DNA of 64,000 nucleotides from Clavibacter michiganensis. GTDB taxonomy: Bacteria; Actinomycetota; Actinomycetes; Actinomycetales; Microbacteriaceae. Each line of letters opens with the position of its first letter. The first letter of the stretch is position 1. The stretch spans positions 3,204,274 to 3,268,273 of the forward strand of contig MDHJ01000001.1 in assembly GCA_002150995.1 (NCBI GenBank). Direction: 5' to 3'. Made by a program: the position numbers and the translations under genes. The notes below the pieces were generated by a model that was given only the letters and a program-made list of their open reading frames with translations, made no database searches and was not told where the DNA came from. Below are positions 17,678 to 26,275 of this stretch, piece by piece.

Positions 17678-17967
17678 CTACGCGTCGAGCATCTCCGTGA
17701 GCGCCCGGCGGTAGTCCTCGAACGCCCGCCGTCCGACCGTCGTGAGCGCCAGGTAGGTCACGGGCTGCCGCCCCTCGTGCGTCTTCCGCACCTCCACGTA
17801 GCCGGGGTCCTCGAGCTTCCGCAGGTGCGTCGACAGGTTGCCGGCCGTCATGTCGAGGATCTCCTGCAGCCGCGGGAACGACAGCGCCTCCCCGCGTCGA
17901 GCGTGGCGAGCGACGCGACGATCCGCAGCCGGGCCTGCGCGTGGATCACGGGGTCGAGGTCAGCCAA
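17678..17967 (-). CDS. Winged-helix transcriptional regulator (apparent frameshift)
   Basis: About 96 residues when one base is restored in the CCCC run at 17890-17893. The joined sequence reads LADLDPVIHAQARLRIVASLATLDAGEALSF then a recognition helix region LQEILDMTAGNLSTHLRKLEDPGYVEV and a wing KTHEGRQPVTYLALT, matching small MarR/ArsR-like single-domain regulators (HTH_34 type). The likely start is TTG at 17965-17967, overlapping the end of the upstream membrane gene by eight bases, so the two are co-transcribed. It probably represses its own operon through the inverted repeat at 18692-18708. Confidence 0.78.
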
Positions 17968-18642
17968 GGCGGGCTCGCAGCGAGCGGCGGGTGCGGGCCC
18001 CGCGCATGGCGACGGCGATCCCCGTGACGAGGTACGCGCCACCGCCCACGACCGCCATCACCAGGTAGTTGCCGGGGTAGCCCGCGAAGGGCGCCGCGAG
18101 GGCGGCGACCACGAGGATCGAGCCGAGGAGGAGCGACGTGCGCGAGTGGAACAGCGCCGCGGTCGACAGCAGCATCATCCCGGCGACGAACGAGAAGCCC
18201 GAGGGTAGAAGATCGCCATCGTCTCGTCGGTGGCGCCGTTGAACGCGAGCCCGATGCCGAGCACGTAGACCGACGTCATCGCCACCGACCAGCTGATCCC
18301 GTAGACCCGCCCCTGCCAGCGCGCCTCGCCCGTGCTCGCCAGGCCCGTCGAGCCGCGGATCCCGAGCACGATGCTCACGACCACGCCGACGCCGATGAGC
18401 CCCGCGAAGATCCCGACGGCGACCGGCAGCGGCAGGCTCACCTCGTCGGACCCGTCGATGAGCCAGAGCGCCGTGTAGCCGAGGATCCACGCGACGCCCC
18501 AGCAGACCTCCATGACCCAGACGAACGACGTCTGCGCGTCGACGGCGACCCGCCGCTGGTCCTCCATGAGCGCGTGCATGGCGCGCGGGTCGGGCGCGGG
18601 CCCGTCGTCGTCGACCTGGTCCGTGCGCATCGTCGTGTCCAT
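17960..18642 (-). CDS. Membrane protein paired with a winged-helix regulator (apparent frameshift)
   Basis: About 227 residues when one base is restored in the GGG run at 18203-18205, which joins ETMAIFYP to SGFSFVAGMMLLS. The protein begins with a soluble acidic stretch (MDTTMRTDQVDDDGPAPDPRA) and then has about six hydrophobic helices. I do not recognise a catalytic family; such membrane proteins are often encoded beside HTH_34-type regulators in actinobacteria. The ATG follows GGAGAGG. It is the first gene of the operon, with a good promoter and an overlapping operator upstream. Confidence 0.72.
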
Positions 18643-18691
18643 CTCCGCCTCTCCGCGGACGACCTTCGTCCGCCGGGCACCCGCCCTGGCT

Positions 18692-18708
18692 ACTTTGTAA
18701 CGCAAAGT
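18692..18708. promoter_or_regulatory. Operator: perfect 6-bp inverted repeat
   Basis: ACTTTGTAACGCAAAGT is a perfect 6-base inverted repeat with a 5-base centre. It covers the -10 region of the minus-strand promoter, so a bound dimer, probably the winged-helix protein of the operon, would block transcription. Confidence 0.6.
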
Positions 18709-18723
18709 GCTTTGCTGTGTCAA
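18695..18723 (-). promoter_or_regulatory. Sigma-A-type promoter of the membrane protein/regulator operon
   Basis: On the minus strand TTGACA (18718-18723), a 17-base spacer and TTACAA (18695-18700) form a clear promoter about 50 bases before the ATG at 18642. Confidence 0.7.
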
Positions 18724-18890
18724 TGGCATTCCGCGGGATGATGCGCCTCCCTTCGGCCTCGGCGATGATCGAGTCATGCCCATGCACCGCCGGAGGAGCC
18801 GGACGCCCACGTCATGCTGACCGTCCAGAGCGCGATGCTCCCCGAGGAGGGCACCTGCCTGTACCCGGTGCTCGCGGAGGGGGACGTCAC

Positions 18891-19556
18891 GTGGCACGAC
18901 CGTTGATCCCCGCGGCCGCCGGCATCGCCTGGGTCGCCGCTGCCACCGTCTACGTCGGCACGGAGGCCGTCGCCGCTTCCGCCTTCCCCGGTTACAGCTA
19001 CTCCGCCAACTACATCAGCGACCTCGGAGTCCCCGAGGTCGCCGAGTTCCAGGGCCGCACCATCGACTCGCCGCTCCACGCGGTGATGAACGCGGGCTTC
19101 ATCCTGCAGGGCGTCCTCTACCTCCTGGCCGCCGTGATCGCGATCCGCGCCCTCGGTGCCGGCCCCCGACGCGGGTTCCTCGCCCTCGCGGCCGTGCACG
19201 CCGTCGGGATCACGGTGGTCGGCCTCGTCCACGGCAGCGCATCGAGCGCGGCGAGCGGCATCGGCTGGATGCATGTGGTCGGCGCGGGGATGGCCATCAT
19301 CGCGGGCAACGCGGCCTCGATCACGGCGGGCCTCAGCTCCGGCCGCGTCGGCGCCGCGCGGGCCTTCCGCGTCGCGAGCGTCGCGCTGGGCGTCGTCGGC
19401 CTCGTCGCGCTCGCGCTGCTCCTCGCGCTCGGCGGCTCGACGATCGACGGGATCTGGGAGCGCGGCTCCGTCTACACGGTCACGGCGTGGGAGCTCCTGG
19501 CGGGAGTCGCGGTGCTCGTGGCCGCCCGCCGCCGCCGCGGCATGGCGCATCCCTGA
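18891..19556 (+). CDS. DUF998 family membrane protein
   Basis: A 221-residue membrane protein with about six helices. The opening AAAGIAWVAAATVYVGTEAVAASAFPGYSYSANYISDLG and the later SPLHAVMNAGFILQGVLYL and GSASSAASGIGWMHVVGAG are characteristic of DUF998, a family of unknown function with weak similarity to rhomboid-like or lipid-related membrane proteins. The GTG at 18891 has GAGGGGGA at good spacing. A 30-residue ORF overlaps the start in another frame but I do not support it as a gene. It is convergent with the CopD-CtaG gene, 27 bases apart. Confidence 0.75.
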   Translation: MARPLIPAAAGIAWVAAATVYVGTEAVAASAFPGYSYSANYISDLGVPEVAEFQGRTIDSPLHAVMNAGFILQGVLYLLAAVIAIRALGAGPRRGFLALAAVHAVGITVVGLVHGSASSAASGIGWMHVVGAGMAIIAGNAASITAGLSSGRVGAARAFRVASVALGVVGLVALALLLALGGSTIDGIWERGSVYTVTAWELLAGVAVLVAARRRRGMAHP

Positions 19557-19583
19557 CCGACGCCGACCGGAGGACGGCGCCCG

Positions 19584-21562
19584 CTAGCGCCGCTCGGCCG
19601 CCTGCAGCGCCTCGAGGTTCCGGTTGTACGCCTCGAGCTCCGCGTCGCCGTCGCGGTCGGCCTTCCGGTCGTAGCGGATCGAGTCGCGCTTGTCGCTCCG
19701 GCTCCACATGATGGCCGTCACGACCGCCAGGATCACCGTCGGGATCTCCCCGATGCTCCAGGCGATGCCGCCGCCGGCCTGCTGGTCCGCGAGCGCCGAG
19801 TCGCCCCACGGCCGGCCCATCGCGCCGAACCAGTCCGCGAGCAGCAGCCCGGTGCCGGTCATGAGCGACAGGCCGAAGAACGCGTGGAACGCCATCGTCG
19901 CGAGCAGCAGCAGCAGGCGCATCGGGTAGGCGACGCGCACGGGCATCGGGTCCACCCCGATGAGGTTCTGCGTGAACAGGTACCCGACGATGAGGAAGTG
20001 CACGATCATCCACTGGTGCCCGATGTGGTCGGTCGTCGCCCAGCTGAACAGCGGCGAGTAGTAGAAGACGAGGAGCGAGCCCGCGAACAGCACGGCTGCC
20101 ACGATCGGGTGGCCGACGAAGCCGGCGAACCTCGAGTGCACCGCCAGCAGGATCCACTCGCGCCCGCCGCGGCTGCCGTCCTGGCGCTTCCGGATGGCGC
20201 GCATCGCGAGCGTGACCGGAGCGCCGGGAACGAGCAGCAGCGGGATGACCATGGCCAGCACCATGTGCGCCAGCATGTGGGAGCTGAAGAGGTACTTCTG
20301 GTAGACGTTCACGCCGCCGTTGGTGATGTAGAACAGGCCCACCATGCCCGCGACCCACAGGATCGAGCGGTGCACGGGCCAGGCGTCGCCGCGCTTGCGG
20401 AGGCGGTGCACGCCGGCCAGGTAGAAGAAGATCCCGAAGGCGCACAGCAGCACCCAGAGCAGGTCGAAGCGCCACTCGGTGAGGTACCGCATGGGCGTCA
20501 GCTCCGGCGGCAGCGGCTCGCCCGTGAGGATCTGCGCGGGCGTCGGGTCCGGCAGCTGCGTGGCGACGACCTGGCTCACCGGCGGGGCCGTGCGGGCGAG
20601 CGCCGCGGCGACGCCCGACGCGACGCCCATGAAGGCGAGCTCGGCGGTCACGAGCCACCAGAACGGCCCCGGGCGGAGGACCCGCGCGTCTCGAGACGCC
20701 CGATGAGCACCCGCCGGTACGCGGCCCCGATGAGGCCGAGCGCGAGGAGGGCCGCCACCTTCACGAGCACCAGCAGGCCGTAGGGCGTCAGCAGGCGGTC
20801 GAGGGAGCCGACGCGGATCTCGGCGCTCACGTAGCCGGACGCCGCCACCACCACGAAGCACACGAGCGCGACCGCGGAGTAGCGCCGGAGGACGGGGACC
20901 AGCCGGTCGCCGTCGAGCTTCGAGCGCAGCAGCACCAGGGTGAGGAGACCGCCGAGCCACACGGCGGCGAAGACGAGGTGCAGCCCGAGCGCGTTGACCG
21001 CGGCGTCGTGGCCCTCCGTGCCGCCCGCGTGCCCCTGCTGGGCCATGGGGACGAGCCCGCCGACGGCCAGCACCAGGACGAACGCGATGGCCGTGTGGTT
21101 GCGTACCGCGAAGCACAGCACCGTGACGGTCGCGGCGATCAGCGTGGTCGCGAGCCACGCCTGGCCCACGGAGATCTGCGTGAGCACGAGACCGAGGCTG
21201 GTGCCGAACTCGGAGCTGAAGGAGAACGGCGTTCCCGACACGCTGAGGAACGTGAAGAACGCGGTGATGGCGGACGCGACCGTCCATACGGCGGCGCCCG
21301 CGGCCGCGATGTCGAGCGCGCGGCCGTACTCGTCACGCGTGCGCGACAGGGCGAACGCCGCCAGCAGCAGCGCGCCGATGGCCGTGGCCGCCGAGATGTT
21401 GACCATCATCTTCGCGGCGGGGAGGCCGTAGCGGACCACGGGCCCGGCGTCCTCGAGCAGCTGCGGGGCGGCGCCCCCGCCGATGGCGAGCGCGGCCAGC
21501 AGGGAGAGGAACGCGACGATGACGAGGGCGGCGGGCCCCGCGACGCGGAGGAGTCTGGGCAT
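19584..21562 (-). CDS. CopD-CtaG fusion: copper resistance/cytochrome c oxidase assembly protein (apparent frameshift)
   Basis: About 659 residues when one base is restored in the CCC run at 20681-20683. The N-terminal half is a CopD-like copper transport domain (VSVGQAWLATTL, LHLVFAAVWLGGLLTLVLL, FVVVAASGYVSA) and the C-terminal half a CtaG/caa3 assembly domain (YLTEWRFDLLWVLL, SSHMLAHMVLAMVIPLLLV, VHFLIVGYLFTQNLIGVDP, FHAFFGLSLM). The fusion is common in actinobacteria and is thought to deliver copper for oxidase maturation. Many membrane helices are present. Join: about residue 295, where VLIGRLETRG meets LRPGPFWWLV. Confidence 0.85.
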
Positions 21563-21638
21563 CAGGGATCCAGCGTATCCCGCGTCCGCTGACGGCCGGC
21601 TGGCCGTCGACGCCGGCCTCAGCGGTGGGGAACGCGAC

Positions 21639-21672
21639 AGCGGGGGCGCCGACCGGAGTCGGCGCCCCCGCT
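21639..21672 (-). terminator. Terminator of hup
   Basis: A perfect 15-base stem (21639-21653 with 21658-21672) and a four-base loop lie 20 bases after the hup stop codon. It also faces the end of the CopD-CtaG gene promoter region. Confidence 0.85.
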
Positions 21673-21691
21673 GGGCGTGTGGTGAGGAGGA

Positions 21692-21979
21692 CTACTTGAC
21701 GGCGGCCTTCAGCTTGCTGCCCGCGGAGACCTTGACGCCCTTGGACGCCTTGATCTCGAGCGGCTCGCCCGTCTGCGGGTTGCGGCCGGTGCGCGCGGCG
21801 CGAGCCGTCTGCTCGAACGCGACCCAGCCCGGGATCGTGACCTTCACGCCGTCGGCGACGTTGGTCGCGACGGTGGAGAAGAGCGCGTCCAGGACGCCGT
21901 TGACGGCGGCCTGGCTCTGGCCGGACTCCGCGGCGACGGCGGCAACGAGCTCGGTGCGGTTGAGTGACTTGTCAGCCAT
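21692..21979 (-). CDS. hup: HU-family nucleoid DNA-binding protein
   Basis: A 95-residue HU protein without the long basic tail of mycobacterial forms. It starts MADKSLNRTELVAAVA and has VTIPGWVAFEQTARAARTGRNPQTGEPLEI, containing the arm that wraps DNA with the RNPQTG intercalating loop. HU compacts the nucleoid and assists replication initiation. The ATG follows GGAGGAC. It stands alone between its terminator and the rpsN end, with its promoter in the 130-base gap upstream. Confidence 0.96.
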   Translation of the reverse strand: MADKSLNRTELVAAVAAESGQSQAAVNGVLDALFSTVATNVADGVKVTIPGWVAFEQTARAARTGRNPQTGEPLEIKASKGVKVSAGSKLKAAVK

Positions 21980-22088
21980 GGGTGTCCTCCTCGGACCTGG
22001 TGCCGTTCGTGTCGAGCGGCCGTGTGGTGGATGGTGTCTGTCTACGTCAGCGGACCGTGCAGCCCGACGGGGCCATCAGCGGTCCGTT

Positions 22089-22102
22089 CGGCCGTACGGC
22101 CG
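22089..22102 (-). terminator. Possible terminator after rpsN
   Basis: A perfect 14-base palindrome, CGGCCGTACGGCCG, starts nine bases after the rpsN stop codon. The stem is short (five pairs and a four-base loop), so the call is weak. Confidence 0.35.
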
Positions 22103-22110
22103 CTTGGAAC

Positions 22111-22416
22111 CTACCAGCTGGACTTCGTGATGCCCGGAAGCTCGCCGCGGTGGGCCATGTCCCGGAAGCGCACGCGGGAGATGCCGAACTTCGACAGGTT
22201 GCCGCGGGGGCGCCCGTCGATGCCGTCGCGCTGGCGCACGCGGACGGGCGAGGCGTCGCGCGGGAGGCGCTGGATGCCGGCGCGGGCCGCCTCGCGGCTC
22301 TCGTCGGTGCCGTTCGGGTCCACGAGGGCCTTCTTCAGCTCGAGGCGCTTCGCGGCGTACCGCTCGACGATGACCTTGCGCTGCTCGTTGCGGGCGATCT
22401 TGCTCTTCTTGGCCAT
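22111..22416 (-). CDS. rpsN: 30S ribosomal protein S14, zinc-independent form
   Basis: A 101-residue S14 of the long, cysteine-free type. It begins [21 protein letters not shown] and ends with the conserved [29 protein letters not shown] region. No CXXC zinc ribbon is present. It assembles into the head of the small subunit. The ATG lies two bases after the rpmG stop, so it is the third gene of rpmB-rpmG-rpsN. In mycobacteria and Streptomyces such forms replace zinc-containing paralogs under zinc starvation. Confidence 0.96.
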   Translation of the reverse strand: MAKKSKIARNEQRKVIVERYAAKRLELKKALVDPNGTDESREAARAGIQRLPRDASPVRVRQRDGIDGRPRGNLSKFGISRVRFRDMAHRGELPGITKSSW

Positions 22417-22418
22417 GG

Positions 22419-22585
22419 TTAGCGCTCCTCGCGGAAGTCGACGTGCTTGCGGACGACCGGGTCGTACTTCTTCAGCACGAGGCGGTCGGGTTGTTGCGGC
22501 GGTTCTTGCGGGTCACGTACGTGTACCCGGTGCCAGCCGTCGAGCGGAGCTTGATGATCGGACGGACGTCCTGCTGCTTGGCCAT
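22419..22585 (-). CDS. rpmG: 50S ribosomal protein L33, zinc-independent form (apparent frameshift)
   Basis: L33 of 55 residues when one base is restored in the GGG run at 22488-22490. The reading as given runs [32 protein letters not shown] and then leaves frame; the restored frame continues [16 protein letters not shown] and ends FREER at 22419-22421, exactly the family C-terminus. No cysteines are present. L33 is very unlikely to be a pseudogene here because flanking genes of the operon are intact and the restored sequence is perfect. Its ATG overlaps the rpmB stop (TAATG). Confidence 0.92.
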
Positions 22586-22821
22586 TAGATCTTCACCCCA
22601 CGACCGAGGAGGTCCTTGACGACGGACTCGATGCCGCGGGCGTCGATGACCTTGATGCCCTTGGCGGAGAGCGTGAGCTTGACGTTGCGACGCAGCGAGG
22701 GGACGTAGTACGTCTTCTTCTGCACGTTCGGGTCGAAGCGGCGCTTGGTGCGCCGGTGCGAGTGCGAGATGTTGTGTCCGAAGCCGGGGACGGCGCCGGT
22801 CACCTGGCAGGTTGCTGCCAT
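22585..22821 (-). CDS. rpmB: 50S ribosomal protein L28
   Basis: A 78-residue L28 of the actinobacterial type: [36 protein letters not shown], then [23 protein letters not shown]. Only one cysteine is present, so it cannot form the four-cysteine zinc site of the C+ form. It is first in the rpmB-rpmG-rpsN operon and its ATG has a GGAGGAAA ribosome binding site. A small perfect hairpin at 22841-22860 lies in the leader. Confidence 0.95.
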   Translation of the reverse strand: MAATCQVTGAVPGFGHNISHSHRRTKRRFDPNVQKKTYYVPSLRRNVKLTLSAKGIKVIDARGIESVVKDLLGRGVKI

Positions 22822-22840
22822 GGTTTCCTCCGTAGGTACC

Positions 22841-22860
22841 GTAGGGCGAGACCGCCCTAC
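22841..22860 (-). promoter_or_regulatory. Leader hairpin upstream of rpmB
   Basis: GTAGGGCG (22841-22848) pairs perfectly with CGCCCTAC (22853-22860) around a four-base loop, 20 bases before the rpmB ATG. It could be an operator or an mRNA control structure. No AT-rich Zur box is visible here. Confidence 0.4.
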
Positions 22861-23016
22861 CCAAGATTTCTTGTCGGCACGCCCGTCCCCGGATCTCGAG
22901 AGAAGGGGATCCGCCCCTCGAGAGGGGCAGCGGGCGCACATGCGAGCGGATGAGCCGCTCGGCCAAGGATCGAGGCTACGCGACGACACGCCCGGATGCA
23001 AGCCGGAAGCCCGGGA

Positions 23017-23460
23017 TCATGCGGATGCGGGGCTGCCCGACGCCTCGGCGGCGGCCTCGGATGCCGCCTCCGCCGCACGGCGCGTGCACTCGGCGCAGAG
23101 GCCGAAGACGTCGACCACGTGGCTCGGCGCCGTGAAGCCGTTGCGCGCCGCCACGTCGTGGGCCCAGGACTCGACCTCGTCGGCCGCGATCTCCACGGTG
23201 CGCCCGCAGACCCGGCAGATGAGGTGGTGGTGGTGCCCGCCGGTGGCGCACGTGCGGTACAGCGCCTCGCCGTCGGGCGACTGCAGCGAGTCGGCGTCGC
23301 CCTCCGCGGCGAGGTCGCCGAGCGCGCGGTACACGGTGGCCAGGCCGATGGGGGATCCGGCGTCGTGCAGCCGGGCGTGGAGGCGCTGCGCGCTCACGAA
23401 CTCGGTGGAGGCGTCCAGCGCCTGCCGCACGGCCTCGCGCTGCCACGTGTTCCGCTTCAT
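23017..23460 (-). CDS. zur: Fur-family zinc uptake regulator
   Basis: A 147-residue Fur-family repressor. The winged helix includes SPIGLATVYRALGDLAAEG, followed by GGHHHHLICRVCGRTVEIAADEVE and a second cysteine pair CAEC near the C-terminus, giving the structural zinc site. A His/Ala-rich tail follows. It is encoded directly after and overlapping znuB (ATGA), in one operon with the zinc importer, which supports the Zur rather than Fur identity. It probably binds the box upstream of znuA when zinc is sufficient, shutting off its own operon. Confidence 0.88.
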   Translation of the reverse strand: MKRNTWQREAVRQALDASTEFVSAQRLHARLHDAGSPIGLATVYRALGDLAAEGDADSLQSPDGEALYRTCATGGHHHHLICRVCGRTVEIAADEVESWAHDVAARNGFTAPSHVVDVFGLCAECTRRAAEAASEAAAEASGSPASA

Positions 23461-24383
23461 GCCCGTGCCCTCCCGGCGGGGGTCCCTCCCCACCCCGCCA
23501 GGGTACGCGCCCCGCCCGACGCTCCGGTGCGCGTCCGGACGGCGTCGACGAGCCGGCACACCAGGTAGATCGAGAACGAGATGGTGGTGACGTAGGGGCT
23601 GATGGGGATGCTGCTCCCGAGGGCCAGGAGGATCCCGCCGACGATGCTCGTCAGCGCGAACAGGACGCTCAGCGACACGACCAGGCGCGGAGTCGACGTC
23701 ACGCGCATCGCGGCGGCCGCCGGCGTGACCAGCAGCGAGAGCACGAGCAGCGCGCCGACGATCTGGATGGAGACCGCCGTGGCGAGTCCGAGCAGCACCA
23801 TGAACACGATCGACAGCAGCCGAACGGGGATCCCGCGGGCCGCGGCCACGTCGGGGTCGACGCTCGCGAACATGAGCGGGCGCCACACGACGGCGAGGCC
23901 CACGATGACCACGGCGCCGATCGAGACGAGGTAGCCGAGCTGCGGGTTGTCGACCGAGACGATCTGCCCGGTGAGCAGGCCGAACTTGTTGCTCGCGCGG
24001 CCGTCGTAGAGCGCCAGGAACAGGATCCCGAGGCCGAGGCCGAACGGCATGAGGACGGCGATGATCGAGTTGCGGTCCTTCGCGCGGGTGCCGAGGACGC
24101 CGATGGCGACGGCCGCGATGAGCGAGCCGACCAGGGATCCGCCGACGACGTTCACGCCGAGCAGCAGCGCCGCGGCCGCCCCGGCGAACGAGAGCTCGCT
24201 CACGCCGTGGACGGCGAACGCGAGGTCGCGGGTCATGACGAGCACGCCGATGAGGCCGCCCACGACGCCGAGCACGGCGCCCGCGATGATGCTGTTCCGC
24301 AGGAGCGCGACGAGCGCGCCGTAGTCGGAGAAGTCGAACAGGCGCGACCAGACGTCGCCCGCGTCGAGGAGCAGGTGGATCAC
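23457..24383 (-). CDS. znuB: Zinc/manganese ABC transporter permease
   Basis: A 308-residue ABC-3 family permease with about eight helices. Conserved regions are NSIIAGAVLGVVGGLIGVLVMTRDLAFAVHGVSELSFAGAAAALLLG, DPDVAAARGIPVRLLSIVFMVLLGL and IVGALLVLSLLVTPAAAAM. It forms the membrane channel of the zinc importer. The GTG start overlaps the znuC stop, and its stop overlaps the zur ATG, giving a tightly coupled operon. Which metal is carried is inferred from the neighbouring zur and the His-rich ATPase tail. Confidence 0.9.
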   Translation of the reverse strand: MIHLLLDAGDVWSRLFDFSDYGALVALLRNSIIAGAVLGVVGGLIGVLVMTRDLAFAVHGVSELSFAGAAAALLLGVNVVGGSLVGSLIAAVAIGVLGTRAKDRNSIIAVLMPFGLGLGILFLALYDGRASNKFGLLTGQIVSVDNPQLGYLVSIGAVVIVGLAVVWRPLMFASVDPDVAAARGIPVRLLSIVFMVLLGLATAVSIQIVGALLVLSLLVTPAAAAMRVTSTPRLVVSLSVLFALTSIVGGILLALGSSIPISPYVTTISFSIYLVCRLVDAVRTRTGASGGARTLAGWGGTPAGRARA

Positions 24384-25258
24384 GCGGCCCTCCCGTCGGA
24401 CGCGACGGAGCCGTCGTGCACCCCGTGTGGCCCGTGGTCGTCGTGCTCGTCGTGCTCGCCCTCGTCGTGGGCGTGGTGCCCGTGCGGGTCGTCCGTGGCG
24501 CCGACCACCACGATGCGGCCGCGCACGCGCACCACGTCGACGGGCGTCCCGTACAGCGAGCTCAGCACCTCGGAGTCGAGGACCTCGTCGGGGGTGCCGA
24601 TGCGGAACCGGCCGCCCACGAGGTAGAGGACCCGGTCGACCATCTCCAGCACCGGGTTGATGTCGTGCGTCACGAACACGACCGCCGCGTCCGTCTCGCG
24701 ACGGTGGCGGTCGATCAGCTCGCTGACCACGCGCTGGTGCCCCAGGTCGAGGCTGAGGAGCGGCTCGTCGCAGAGGAGGAGCCGCGGATCCGACGCGAGG
24801 GCCTGGGCGACGCGCAGCCGCTGCTGCTCGCCGCCCGAGAGCGCGGCAACCGGGGCGTCCGCGTAGCCTGCGGCCCCTACGGCGTCGAGCAGCTCGTCGA
24901 CCCGCGCCCGCTCGGCGCGGCGGCCGATGGGGAGCCCCCACCGATGCCCGGTGACGCCGAAGCCCACCAGGTCGCGGGCGCGCACGGGGGTGGACGCGGT
25001 GATGAGCTTCTGCTGCGGGATGTACCCGATGCGCCGCGCGCCGCGCCGCACCGGCTCGTCGAGGAAGCGCATCTCCCCCGACGTGAGGCGCTGGGCGCCG
25101 AGGACGGACTTCAGGAAGCTGGTCTTGCCGGATCCGTTCGGGCCGAGCACCGCGACGAACTCGCCGGGCGCCACGTCGAGGTCGAGTCCGCTCCAGAGGG
25201 TGCGCGCGCCGAACGACAGCGTCGCGTCCCGGAGGCTCAGGACGGGTGCGCCGGTCAC
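24380..25258 (-). CDS. znuC: Zinc ABC transporter ATP-binding protein with His-rich tail
   Basis: A 292-residue ATPase with Walker A GPNGSGKTS, the signature LSGGEQQRLRVAQAL, Walker B LLLCDEPLLSLD and the switch His in VTHDINPVLEMVD. After the domain, a tail of about 30 residues (DPHGHHAHDEGEHDEHDDHG and on) is extremely rich in His and Asp, a typical zinc-binding feature that may sense or buffer intracellular metal. The GTG start is in the znuA stop overlap, so the three importer genes are translationally coupled. Confidence 0.92.
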   Translation of the reverse strand: MTGAPVLSLRDATLSFGARTLWSGLDLDVAPGEFVAVLGPNGSGKTSFLKSVLGAQRLTSGEMRFLDEPVRRGARRIGYIPQQKLITASTPVRARDLVGFGVTGHRWGLPIGRRAERARVDELLDAVGAAGYADAPVAALSGGEQQRLRVAQALASDPRLLLCDEPLLSLDLGHQRVVSELIDRHRRETDAAVVFVTHDINPVLEMVDRVLYLVGGRFRIGTPDEVLDSEVLSSLYGTPVDVVRVRGRIVVVGATDDPHGHHAHDEGEHDEHDDHGPHGVHDGSVASDGRAA

Positions 25259-26202
25259 GATCCCCGGATCGCGGATGCCACGGCGTCGACGTTCTCGGTC
25301 ATCCACTCAATGTATCCGCTGCCCGCGGGCAGGTCGGCGGGCAGCGTCTCCGTGACGGGGACCACCGGGATCCCGGCGGCCTTCGCCGCGGCGACGACCT
25401 GGTCGGTCGTGGCGCCCGTGGTCTGCGCGTTGTAGACGAGCGCGGCGACCCGCTTCTCCGAGAAGAGCGCGAGCGTCTCCCGCAGCACGTCGGCGGGGAC
25501 GTCGGTGCCCTCCTCGATGGCCTCGCTGAACTCGTCGGGAGTGCGGTTCTCGAGGCCCATCGCGTCGGTGAGGTACAGGGGCACGGGCTCGGTGATGGCG
25601 ACGCCCTGGCCGCTGGCTGCCGCCTTCGCGTCGGCCTCGGCGGCGGCGATGCCGTCGAGCCTCTCGGCGAAGGCCCGCTCGTTGGCCGCGAAGGCGTCGG
25701 AGCCGGCGGAGTCGGCCTTCGAGAGCGCATCCGCGATCTCGGCCGCCAGCTTCTTCATCGTGGGCACGTCGTACCACATGTGCTCGTTGAACTCGCCCTC
25801 GGCGGGATCCTGGTCGTAGCCCGAGATGTCGGACGCGTCGAGGACGACATGGCTCCCGGCGTCCGGCAGCGCAGCCACCATCGTGTCGATGAAGTCGTCG
25901 TAGCCGCCGCCGTTCCGGATCACGACGTCGGCGGTGGAGAGCGCCAGCTGGTCGCGCGCGGTGGCCTGGTACTCGTGCGGGTCCTTGTCCGGGCTGTCGA
26001 TGATCGACGTCACCGTCACGTCGTCGCCGCCGATCCGCTGCGCGATGTCGCCGTAGACGTCGGTGGAGGCGACGACCTCCAGAGTGCCGTCGGCGGCAGC
26101 GGAGGCGCCGTCCGACGGGGAGGCGGATCCGGACGCGCAGCCCGCGAGCGGGACGGCGAGGAGCGAGACGGCGAGGAGGGCGGTGAGGGGTCGACGGTTC
26201 AT
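25255..26202 (-). CDS. znuA: Zinc ABC transporter substrate-binding lipoprotein
   Basis: A 315-residue cluster A-I metal-binding lipoprotein. The signal MNRRPLTALLAVSLLAVPLAGC ends at a lipobox Cys. The mature protein has ASTDVYGDIAQRIGGDDVTV, the ligand-bearing DPHEYQ and HMWYD motifs, and a C-terminal ALVYNAQTTGATTDQVVAAA. One expected ligand His lies in DPHEYQ and another in HMWYD. It lacks the His-rich loop of some ZnuA proteins. It is the first gene of znuA-znuC-znuB-zur, and the ATG has CGGAG upstream; a Zur-like palindrome lies 20 bases before it. Confidence 0.92.
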   Translation of the reverse strand: MNRRPLTALLAVSLLAVPLAGCASGSASPSDGASAAADGTLEVVASTDVYGDIAQRIGGDDVTVTSIIDSPDKDPHEYQATARDQLALSTADVVIRNGGGYDDFIDTMVAALPDAGSHVVLDASDISGYDQDPAEGEFNEHMWYDVPTMKKLAAEIADALSKADSAGSDAFAANERAFAERLDGIAAAEADAKAAASGQGVAITEPVPLYLTDAMGLENRTPDEFSEAIEEGTDVPADVLRETLALFSEKRVAALVYNAQTTGATTDQVVAAAKAAGIPVVPVTETLPADLPAGSGYIEWMTENVDAVASAIRGS

Positions 26203-26221
26203 GGCTCCGACGATACGGTAT

Positions 26222-26236
26222 TGATAACGGTTGTCA
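26222..26236. promoter_or_regulatory. Zur box upstream of znuA
   Basis: TGATAACGGTTGTCA is a 15-base near-perfect palindrome (one mismatched pair), close to the actinobacterial Zur consensus of the form TGAAAATGATTTTCA. It is much more AT-rich than its surroundings and lies about 20 bases before the znuA start. Confidence 0.75.
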
Positions 26237-26275
26237 TGACCACCGGGCGTCCCGTGTGGACGCGCGACGGCTCCC

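Noticed and set aside
18814..18906. 30-residue ORF overlapping the DUF998 start
   Set aside because: No helix, family or conserved signal; it overlaps the better GTG start of DUF998 in another frame.
22822..23016. Zur box upstream of rpmB
   Set aside because: I searched for an AT-rich palindrome like that before znuA and found only a GC-rich hairpin.
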